A stretch of 64,000 nucleotides of DNA from positions 1 to 64,000 of the forward strand of contig JAEZFW010000037.1 of the NCBI GenBank assembly GCA_023417315.1, given 5' to 3'. The DNA comes from Pseudomonadota bacterium (GTDB taxonomy: Bacteria > Pseudomonadota > Gammaproteobacteria > Steroidobacterales > Steroidobacteraceae). The notes beneath the pieces were generated by a model that searched no databases, had not been told where the DNA came from, and saw nothing but the letters and a program-made list of their open reading frames with translations. The position numbers were made by a program, and so were the translations under genes. How positions within the stretch are numbered: the first letter of the stretch is position 1; each line of letters starts with the position of its first letter. Below, one piece after another: positions 26,569 to 33,154 of the stretch.

Positions 26569-27579
26569 GTGTCGATTCGTAGTCGGCAAGGGCGCACTTC
26601 TGGTGCTGCGCGCCTGATTCATCGCTTAGCAACGTTCGTTTCTCTTCTGAGCGTGAGCGTTCTGCTCCTCGGGCTCATGGGCGAATGGGCATGGCCCTTC
26701 GATCTGTTCGCGCACTTCCGAGTCCACTGTAGCGTCGCCCTCGCATTGAGCGCGATCGCGCTGCTGTGCTTGCGTGACTGGAAAGGCGGCCTTATCGGAA
26801 TGTTGGCCGCTGCGCTCGGTGCAATGCCGATCGTGAAGTATCTCGTGCCTGCGGATCATCCTATGCAGATCGAGCCGGGCGACACGCTACGAGTCATGTC
26901 GCTGAACACCTGGTTTCGCAACGACGATCCCAATCGTCTCCTCGAATATCTGGAGACGAGCGGCGCAGATCTAATCCTGTTGCAGGAGATCTCGACAGAC
27001 GAGGGGCACGGGCTGCACGCGAGATTGAAGATCTACCCGTATGCATTCGTCGAGGGCGCGGGCGCCAGCGATTCGGTTGTGCTCTCGCGCTGGCCGATCA
27101 CCGCGGTGGAGCTCGTGCCGCTCTCTGCGGATAGTGTGAGCGCGATTCGTGCCACCATCGATTGGAAGGGGCAGCCGATCACATTGATTGGCGCGCACCT
27201 TCATTGGCCCATCGGGCCCCGCACCGCAGAGCGGCGCAATTCCGAGCTCGCGGGTCTTTCGCTCCTCGCGCAGTCGCACCCCGGACCGCTCGTGATGCTC
27301 GGGGATTTCAATATCACGCCGTGGTCGCCGCACTTCGAATCGTTCTTACGCGTCTCTGGATTGCAGGACTGCGCCGTTGGCCACGGCGTCGATCCAACCT
27401 GGCCATCGCAAGTCATCCTCGCAGGTATCCGCATCGATCACTGCTTTGCATCGTCGCACTGGCGGCCTGTCGACGCACTCACTGGACCCGCCGTCGGGTC
27501 CGATCATCGACCGATGATTGTGGAGCTCGAGCTTCGGCGCGAGCACGCGCACGCACAAAGTGACGAGGTGACGAGGTGA
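26569..27579 (+). CDS. Membrane-anchored endonuclease/exonuclease/phosphatase-family hydrolase
   Basis: 336 residues. Three hydrophobic segments at about 20-37, 50-68 and 72-88 anchor it, followed by an EEP (DNase I-like) domain with MSLNTW, LLQEI (metal-binding Glu), LGDFNITP and the final GSDHRPM. Such membrane EEP proteins act on phosphoesters at the membrane surface; substrate unknown. The start is GTG at 26569. The last residues (SDEVTR) and the TGA stop are encoded inside the left arm of a tandem-unit repeat, showing that the repeat has replaced the original gene end. It converges on the NYN gene. Confidence 0.85.
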   Translation: MSIRSRQGRTSGAARLIHRLATFVSLLSVSVLLLGLMGEWAWPFDLFAHFRVHCSVALALSAIALLCLRDWKGGLIGMLAAALGAMPIVKYLVPADHPMQIEPGDTLRVMSLNTWFRNDDPNRLLEYLETSGADLILLQEISTDEGHGLHARLKIYPYAFVEGAGASDSVVLSRWPITAVELVPLSADSVSAIRATIDWKGQPITLIGAHLHWPIGPRTAERRNSELAGLSLLAQSHPGPLVMLGDFNITPWSPHFESFLRVSGLQDCAVGHGVDPTWPSQVILAGIRIDHCFASSHWRPVDALTGPAVGSDHRPMIVELELRREHAHAQSDEVTR

Positions 27580-27617
27580 CGAAGTCAGAGACTCGCGCCA
27601 GCCGTCACTCCCTCACT
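27559..27617. repeat. Tandem-unit inverted element 5 (unit GTGACGAG)
   Basis: Left arm 27559-27589 has GTGACGAG units and ends AAGTCAGA; short right arm 27602-27617 (GTCACTCCCTCACTT). The loop is about 12 bases. It supplies the stop codon (27577-27579) of the EEP gene. Confidence 0.75.
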
Positions 27618-27630
27618 TGGGCGTTCGCCC

Positions 27631-28458
27631 TCAACCCGTGACCTTCCTAATCACATATCCGCCCGACTTCTGATCGGGTTCGAGCGTGAGGAGCTTGCGC
27701 TGTTGGGCTTCTTCCAGCAGCTCGCTGAAGGTGCGAAAGCCATAGTAGCTTTCATTGAATCCCGGGTTACGACGCTTCAAAGTCTGCTTGACCATCGAGC
27801 CCCAGATCTTCTCGTCCTGATCGCGTTCCTCGGCGAGCGCATCGATTGTGTCGAGGACGAGATCGAAGACTTCTTGCTTGCGATCCTCCTCGGTCTTCTC
27901 CACTTTTTCGACCTTTGCGACCGGTTCCTTCGTGGTAGGGGTCGCCTGCTTAGCAGGTCGGCGTCGCGTGCGACGCTTCTTCTCGTTCTCGCGCACGAGG
28001 TCGTCGTAGTAGATGAACTCGTCGCAGTTCGCGATGAGAAGATCGGACGTCGAGCTCTTCACGCCGACGCCGATGACCGTTTTGTTGTTCTCGCGCAGCT
28101 TGCTCACGAGCGGCGAGAAATCCGAGTCGCCGCTGATGATGACGAAGGTGTCCACGTGCGACTTCGTGTAACAAAGATCGAGCGCATCCACGACGAGGCG
28201 AATGTCGGCCGAGTTCTTCCCTGAAATGCGAATATGAGGAATCTCGATCAGCTCGAACGATGCCTCATGCATCGGCGCCTTGAATTCCTTGTAGCGGTCC
28301 CAGTCGCAGTACGCTTTCTTCACGACGATGCTGCCCTTCAAGAGCAAGCGTTCGAGCACTCGATCGATGTCGAACTTCGCGTATTTCGCATCGCGCACAC
28401 CGAGCGCGATGTTCTCGAAATCGCAGAAGAGCGCCATACTGGTGATTGTGTGAGCCAT
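27631..28458 (-). CDS. NYN-domain ribonuclease-like protein with LOTUS/OST-HTH domain
   Basis: 275 residues. An N-terminal NYN (PIN-like, LabA/DUF88) nuclease domain has the acidic residues ALFCDFENIAL, SADIRLVVDALDL and FVIISGDSDFSPLV. A Lys/Arg- and Glu-rich linker follows, then a C-terminal winged helix of the LOTUS/OST-HTH type (EVFDLVLDTIDAL, GFNESYYGFRTFSELLE, GGYVIR), which binds RNA. Likely a cytoplasmic RNA-processing factor; the target is unknown. An internal ATG seven codons in (MALFCDF) is an alternative start, and neither has a strong ribosome site. Convergent with the EEP gene, with repeat elements on both sides. Confidence 0.87.
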   Translation of the reverse strand: MAHTITSMALFCDFENIALGVRDAKYAKFDIDRVLERLLLKGSIVVKKAYCDWDRYKEFKAPMHEASFELIEIPHIRISGKNSADIRLVVDALDLCYTKSHVDTFVIISGDSDFSPLVSKLRENNKTVIGVGVKSSTSDLLIANCDEFIYYDDLVRENEKKRRTRRRPAKQATPTTKEPVAKVEKVEKTEEDRKQEVFDLVLDTIDALAEERDQDEKIWGSMVKQTLKRRNPGFNESYYGFRTFSELLEEAQQRKLLTLEPDQKSGGYVIRKVTG

Positions 28459-28468
28459 TGATGGGGAA

Positions 28469-28592
28469 GCGGTTAGCGGTTAGGAGTTAGCGGTTAGTAC
28501 GGAACGATGCCGAGCGATTGCGATGTTCATCTGAGGCTTCGGGCGGCTGCGGTGAGCGGGCATCTTAGTCTCTCCCTAACCGCTAACCCCTT
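28469..28592. repeat. Tandem-unit inverted element 6 (unit GGTTAGCG)
   Basis: Left arm 28469-28500 (GCGGTTAG units) and right arm 28571-28592 (CTAACCGCTAACC). Loop about 70 bases. It lies between corA and the NYN gene; the right arm ends just before the corA stop. Confidence 0.78.
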
Positions 28593-28594
28593 CT

Positions 28595-29569
28595 TCACAG
28601 CCAGCCCTTCCTCTTGAACAGTGCGAAGGTGACGCCCATCGAGCCGAGCATCAAGGCTATCGAGAATACGAAATCGCTGTAGCGTCCGGGTAAGTGCGGC
28701 AGCAGGTCGAAGTTCATGCCGTAGATGCTCGCGATGAGCGTGGGCGGCAGGAACAAGACCGCGGCAACCGAAAAGATCTTGATGATGTTGTTCTGCTCGA
28801 CGTTGATGAGTCCGAGCGTTGCCTCGAGCAAGAACGACACCTTCGAGCCAAGAAAGCTTGCATGGTCCGACAACGAGACGACGTCGCGGCTGATGGAGCG
28901 AAATCGATCGCGCTGCTCGCCGCGCATTTCGACGTTTCCGGATTGCTGAGCGAACATCAGCAATCGTCCCAAGCTCACGAGGCTTTCTCGCGCCTTGGAG
29001 TTGAGCTCGCCGTTGAACCCGATCCGTTCGATCAGCGAGCGCAAATCGCGGCTCATCGACTTGCCGCTCCCATGTCGAGCGAAGATCGTGCCGGATAGAT
29101 TGTCCAAGTCCGCACCTACACGTTCGAGAATATCCGCGATTCGCTCCGTGAGCGCTTCGATGATGCCAGCGAGCACCGTCAATGCGTTCTGACACGCGGC
29201 CGGGTGGGTCTCGGCGTACGCTGCGAACTGTTTGAAAGGCTTGGTATCGATGTAGCGATTCGTCACGAGTCTGCCTGTCGTGAGAATGAACGTCATCGCG
29301 GTGCTGACGGGCCGATCCGTATCGAGCTGAGCGGCAACGGTGGCAGTCATGTAGAGCGCGCCGTTGTCCTCATAGAGGCGATTCGATGCCTCGATCTCTT
29401 TCATCTCCTCGCGCGTCGGCACATCGACGTTGAGAGCGCGCTCGACGAGCTTTTCTTCCTCGGGAGTCGGTTCTAACAGATCGATCCAAAGCGCATCGTG
29501 TGGAATCTGACCATCGACGAGCTCCGCGCGCGCAAGTCCTTGCGATCGCGGCACGAAGACGTTCAGCAT
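28595..29569 (-). CDS. corA: CorA-family divalent cation transporter
   Basis: Inner-membrane Mg2+/Co2+ (or Ni2+) channel of 324 residues. A large cytoplasmic N-terminal domain is followed by two membrane helices near 262-284 and 300-318. The selectivity signature YGMNFD lies at the end of the first helix, and the protein ends in the usual basic tail (FKRKGWL). Length and layout match CorA. It is downstream of dsbA on the same strand with a 39-base gap, so it could be co-transcribed. Confidence 0.93.
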   Translation of the reverse strand: MLNVFVPRSQGLARAELVDGQIPHDALWIDLLEPTPEEEKLVERALNVDVPTREEMKEIEASNRLYEDNGALYMTATVAAQLDTDRPVSTAMTFILTTGRLVTNRYIDTKPFKQFAAYAETHPAACQNALTVLAGIIEALTERIADILERVGADLDNLSGTIFARHGSGKSMSRDLRSLIERIGFNGELNSKARESLVSLGRLLMFAQQSGNVEMRGEQRDRFRSISRDVVSLSDHASFLGSKVSFLLEATLGLINVEQNNIIKIFSVAAVLFLPPTLIASIYGMNFDLLPHLPGRYSDFVFSIALMLGSMGVTFALFKRKGWL

Positions 29570-29608
29570 CGTGAGGCTATCCGCGCAGCTCGAGAGCGGC
29601 CGAGAGGC

Positions 29609-30484
29609 TCAGCCCCCGCCGCTTTCGTGCGCCGCGAGCTCGTTCAACAACGCGAACAGTCCGGCTTCCCCACCCGCACTCGATACGTCAGTGGAGTATT
29701 TGCCGTTGACGATGAAGAGCGGTACCGAGTTCACTCGATAACGTCGATTCAACATATCTGCGCGCTGCATTTTCGATTCCACGGCAAACGATGAGAACGC
29801 CTTCTGGAACTCCTCGCCCCTCACGCCATGCTCAGAAAAGAATGCGGCGATCTTATCCACGGTGTTCAGCTGATTGCCGTTGACGTGGATCTCGCGAAAG
29901 ATCAACGAGTGCAGCGCATCGAGCTTTCCTAGCGTCTCGGCGGTGTAGAACAGACGTGCATGTATCCGCAGCGTGTCGTTCCACATGGCCGGGATTCTGA
30001 CGAACTCCACATAGCTCGGAGCTTTCTTGCGCCACGATTCGATCGCGGGATCGAGCGAGAAGCAGTGGCCGCAGCCGTACCAGAAGATTTCGGCGATCTC
30101 GACTTTGCCAGGCGCGACGTTCGTTGGCTGCGCAGGCACGATCTTTTGATAATGCGTGCCTTCCCGGAAGCGAGCTGAAGTAACCGGGCCGCGCGGTGTA
30201 TTGCCAGCGAGGCGAACCGAAGGTTGCGTCGTCGTGGCGCCGGCCTGCGGCGCAGGCTCGTCATCTGTTTCGCTGATCGTTTCCGATTCGGCGGGGGGCT
30301 GCGTGGCAGGCGTTTCTTGCGGAGTGCCTTCCGCCGCCTGCTCCGGCTCAGTCGCGATGACAGGCGCTTCGACATTCTCAGTCGGCATCTGCTCGGCGGT
30401 CGCTTGCGGAGCGTCTTCCTTCTGCCCGCACGCAGTAAGCGCGGTGAGTAGGAGCGTCGACAGTACGGCAGCAATCTTCTTCAT
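29609..30484 (-). CDS. dsbA: Lipoprotein thiol:disulfide interchange protein, DsbA family
   Basis: 291 residues. The signal peptide ends with a lipobox (LTAC), so the protein should be lipid-anchored, unlike classical soluble DsbA. A Glu/Pro/Thr-rich linker of about 85 residues separates the anchor from the thioredoxin-fold domain. The active site is CGHC (FWYGCGHCFSL) and the cis-Pro loop reads NSVPLFIV. It catalyses disulfide formation in periplasmic proteins. It lies 23 bases downstream of a cytochrome c4 gene, an order often seen in gammaproteobacteria. The family is certain; the anchoring is inferred from the lipobox. Confidence 0.92.
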   Translation of the reverse strand: MKKIAAVLSTLLLTALTACGQKEDAPQATAEQMPTENVEAPVIATEPEQAAEGTPQETPATQPPAESETISETDDEPAPQAGATTTQPSVRLAGNTPRGPVTSARFREGTHYQKIVPAQPTNVAPGKVEIAEIFWYGCGHCFSLDPAIESWRKKAPSYVEFVRIPAMWNDTLRIHARLFYTAETLGKLDALHSLIFREIHVNGNQLNTVDKIAAFFSEHGVRGEEFQKAFSSFAVESKMQRADMLNRRYRVNSVPLFIVNGKYSTDVSSAGGEAGLFALLNELAAHESGGG

Positions 30485-30507
30485 GACACGTGTTCTCGCT
30501 CGACGAA

Positions 30508-31119
30508 TCAGCGCAAGCCCTGGATATAAGAGGCGACGGCGTCGATTTGTTCGTCAGACATGGTGCGGGTCACATCGCGCATGATGGCGTTCTGATCCGT
30601 TTGACGCGAACCTGCGCGGTAGGCGCGCAACTGGGCGGCCACATAGGTCGCGTGCTGGCCCTGGATTGCAGGATAAAGGGCAGTTGGATTGCCCATGCCA
30701 CGCGGACCGTGGCAGCCCGAGCATGCCGCGACGTTGGCATCTGCATCGCCGCCACGATAAATGCGCTGACCAAGCTCGAGCTTGCCCGGATCGGCTTCGA
30801 GGCCCGTGAGCGTCTGAGTCGAGTAATACGCCGCGAGATCCACCATGTCATCTTCTGAGAGCGTCATGGCGATCGGCGTCATGAGCGGGTTTTGCCTCTC
30901 GCCGGACTTGAATGCCTGCAACTGCTTGAGGATGTAGGAGGCATGCTGGCCTGCGATGTTCGGCCACTCGGGATTCGGGCTGTTACCGTTTGCGCCGTGA
31001 CATGCCACGCACGTCGTCGACTTCGCCTGGCCTTCTTCCGCGGAGCCTTCGGCCGGCTCTGCGCCATTTGCCTGGACACAGCACATGAGCGTAAGCAGGA
31101 TGATCGACTGAACCTTCAT
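30508..31119 (-). CDS. Cytochrome c4, di-heme
   Basis: Periplasmic electron carrier with a signal peptide (SIILLTLMCCVQANGA) and two heme-binding motifs, CVACH and CSGCH, one in each half of the protein. Distal Met ligands are likely in MTPIAMTL and in IMRDVTRTMS. Each half begins with the HGxxGxxxNP motif typical of c4. The ATG at 31119 is preferred over that at 31128 because GGAG is 10 bases before it but only one base from the other. Divergent from engB; the 100-base gap holds both promoters. Confidence 0.92.
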   Translation of the reverse strand: MKVQSIILLTLMCCVQANGAEPAEGSAEEGQAKSTTCVACHGANGNSPNPEWPNIAGQHASYILKQLQAFKSGERQNPLMTPIAMTLSEDDMVDLAAYYSTQTLTGLEADPGKLELGQRIYRGGDADANVAACSGCHGPRGMGNPTALYPAIQGQHATYVAAQLRAYRAGSRQTDQNAIMRDVTRTMSDEQIDAVASYIQGLR

Positions 31120-31221
31120 CGTTTTCATACTCCAAGGATGGCGCGGCTCGCAGGCTGTCCGGCAAGCTTAAAAGGCGCCGAATTGTACACTAGCCTTCCT
31201 TGTTCTTACCCCTCGAGTGCC

Positions 31222-31824
31222 ATGGCCCAATTCCCCAATGCCGAGTTCCTCACGAGTGCTTGGCAGCCTCGCCAATTCCCTACCGACACAGGGGCGGAAG
31301 TCGCGTTCGCCGGGCGGTCGAATGCGGGGAAATCGAGTGCGCTCAACGCGATCACGGGTCGCAAGGATCTCGCGCGGACCAGCAAGACCCCAGGTCGCAC
31401 GCAGCTCATCAACTTCTTTACCTTGGACGCGGACCGACGTCTCGCCGATCTACCTGGCTACGGCTATGCAAAGGTGCCCGAGCAGATGAAGCGGCACTGG
31501 CAGGAGCTTCTGACGCGGTACGTCGAAGCGCGCGCATCGCTCGTCGGCCTCGTCATCGTGATGGACGCGCGGAGGCCCCTGACGGATTTCGATCTGCAAA
31601 TGCTCGACTGGACGCAGGCGCATGGATTGCCGACGCATCTGTTGCTTACGAAGGCAGACAAGCTCAGCCGCAATGAGGCAGCAGCGACGCAACGTCGCGT
31701 GAAGGCGTCTCTGGCTGAAGGGGACACCGCGCAGTTGTTTTCAGCGGTTTCCAAACTTGGAGTGGATGAAGCTCGCAAGCGCGTGCTCGAGATGCTGAGA
31801 AGTCGGCCTCGCGTCGAAGGCTGA
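31222..31824 (+). CDS. engB: Ribosome biogenesis GTP-binding protein YihA/YsxC
   Basis: Cytoplasmic GTPase of 200 residues needed for late assembly of the large ribosomal subunit. G1 is GRSNAGKSS, the switch I Thr region is TSKTPGRTQLINFF, G3 is DLPGYG and G4 is TKAD. Length is typical. The frame is open 330 bases upstream through the cytochrome c4 region, but the ATG at 31222 starts the conserved MAQFPNAEFLTSA end. It is convergent with a minus-strand transcript ending at an intrinsic terminator at 31844. Confidence 0.95.
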   Translation: MAQFPNAEFLTSAWQPRQFPTDTGAEVAFAGRSNAGKSSALNAITGRKDLARTSKTPGRTQLINFFTLDADRRLADLPGYGYAKVPEQMKRHWQELLTRYVEARASLVGLVIVMDARRPLTDFDLQMLDWTQAHGLPTHLLLTKADKLSRNEAAATQRRVKASLAEGDTAQLFSAVSKLGVDEARKRVLEMLRSRPRVEG

Positions 31825-31843
31825 TCTTCATGAAGAGCTGTCC

Positions 31844-31880
31844 AAAAAAAGAACCCCGATGGCTACGAGAGCCATCGGGG
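31844..31880 (-). terminator. Intrinsic terminator on the minus strand
   Basis: Perfect 11-base stem (31854-31864 with 31870-31880, CCCCGATGGCT) with a 5-base loop, followed on the minus strand by TTCTTTTTTT. It serves a minus-strand transcript, not engB, although it may also slow engB transcripts. Confidence 0.88.
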
Positions 31881-32000
31881 CAGTATTACCCGGCATGGGG
31901 ATGGACCGGGCTACCGTCCACTCAGGGAGGTCAGCGGACGGGAGCGTCCTGGCCGACGCTCGATAGTTGAGACGCGTCGCACTCCCGAAAGTTCCGCTCT
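31844..32000 (-). ncRNA. Candidate structured small RNA ending at the terminator
   Basis: On the minus strand upstream of the terminator there are three nested helices: 31993-31997 with 31934-31938, 31982-31986 with 31940-31944, and 31974-31979 with 31954-31959 (loop 14 bases). A further stem pairs 31906-31910 with 31889-31893, and then comes the terminator. This is more order than expected by chance in a non-coding gap. The nearest minus-strand gene stops 210 bases upstream, so this may be an independent RNA or its 3' end. It does not look like 6S, RNase P, SRP or tmRNA RNA. Several GGA triplets are present. An inverted repeat TCATGAAA/TTTCATGA at 32009-32035 lies just upstream. Strand and start are inferred. 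Confidence 0.4.
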
Positions 32001-32209
32001 TTTGGCGGTCATGAAATGTGAAGAAATTTTCATGATTTCAGTCGCTTAGCGCCGACGCCTCGCCCTTACAGGTGGTGGGGCAGCCACGCTCGGAAGTGCC
32101 GGATTGTGGCCTCCGTGGCGGGCGGACAACGCATTTAGTGCAAGGAATGAGGTGTGGCGCAGAGTGAGGAAGGCGTTCGAGAGGACTCAAACGCCTCCAC
32201 GGGGCGCCC

Positions 32210-32740
32210 TTACAGGAATGTGAAAGTAAACCCGACCGAGAGCATGTTGAGATCATCTACATCATCGACATCGAAGACCTCGTACTCGGCGCGCAAGCTG
32301 AAGCTCCAGACTCTGAACTGCGCGCCAACGCCATAGGCCAGATCCGTTCCGTCGAGGTCACCTCCAACTCCACTCACACCTTGCAAGCCGACGGAAGCAT
32401 CCCAGCTCACGAGCCCCGCCTTGGCGAACAGATCGACTGGGCCAAGCGCTAGAAAGCCGACCCCAAAACCTGAGACGCCATCCGCATCGATTTCGACTCC
32501 ATCGTCTTCGGCCTCGCCGAAGTTCACGTAGTTCGCTTCGATCGCCAGCCAATCGAGCGGACGGATGCCCGCGATCACCTTGAAGCCGATGTCGTCTCCA
32601 TCGAAGTCGATGTCATCGTCTTCCCGGATCTCGACGTTCGCCTGCCCCAGGCTGCCCCCCACGTAGATACCGTTGTCCGCTGCCATGGCGGTTGATCCGC
32701 ATCCGAGCAGCATCAAGCTCAGCAGTACTGACTTACGCAT
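32210..32740 (-). CDS. Small outer-membrane beta-barrel protein
   Basis: 176 residues with a signal peptide (MRKSVLLSLMLLGCGSTAMA) and alternating amphipathic strands with Gly/aromatic residues (GIYVGGSLGQANV, WLAIEANYVNFGE, FSLRAEYEVFD, LSVGFTFTFL), typical of an eight-stranded OmpA/OmpW-like barrel. Loops are very rich in Asp (DDDIDFDGDD, DVDDVDD), which may bind divalent cations. GGAG lies 6 bases before the ATG. No partner gene is adjacent. The role is unknown; small barrels of this kind are often stability or adhesion proteins. Confidence 0.8.
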   Translation of the reverse strand: MRKSVLLSLMLLGCGSTAMAADNGIYVGGSLGQANVEIREDDDIDFDGDDIGFKVIAGIRPLDWLAIEANYVNFGEAEDDGVEIDADGVSGFGVGFLALGPVDLFAKAGLVSWDASVGLQGVSGVGGDLDGTDLAYGVGAQFRVWSFSLRAEYEVFDVDDVDDLNMLSVGFTFTFL

Positions 32741-32840
32741 AAGGTCTCCATGTCTATCGATTCAACGATGCGCGTGTAGCGCAGGAAAGAATGCACGCGT
32801 GAGCTGAAGGTTGCATGAACCGCCGTGCCGCTTACGCCGC

Positions 32841-33154
32841 GGCCAACTGGCCAACTGGTCACTGGCAAGCTGGCCAGACACAAGCAACCCGTGGCTCAGC
32901 GTTCTCGTTCAGTCTATCTGGGAGTAGCGAAAGAAGGATCTGTCGCCGAGCTGCGAATCGGGGCAATAGATATCCATGCTTCTTTTCTGGCCAGTGGCCA
33001 GTGAGCCGGGTGGCCGATCGGCGCGCGGTGGCGATCCTTAATGATGTAGCTGTCGCTTAGGTGCGAATCGGCGATTGGCATCCGAAGCATTCTTCTCTGG
33101 CCAGTTGCGAGTGGCCAGAGAGCCAGTTGGCCGATCGGCACGCAGTGCCGATCT
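32841..33154. repeat. Composite tandem-unit element 7 (unit GGCCAACT) with an internal duplication
   Basis: One left arm (32841-32878, GGCCAACT units ending GGCCAGA) faces two right-arm-like copies (32986-33015 and 33097-33133, both starting TCTGGCC). The right-arm region is itself duplicated: 32941-33037 and 33051-33154 align along their length, sharing TGCGAATCGG, CTGGCCAGT and TGGCCGATCGGC. The second copy runs up to the polA stop. The whole of 32741-33154 has no gene. Confidence 0.75.

Noticed and set aside
30892..31221. 110-residue N-terminal extension of EngB
   Set aside because: It overlaps the cytochrome c4 gene and promoter region; EngB homology starts at the ATG at 31222.
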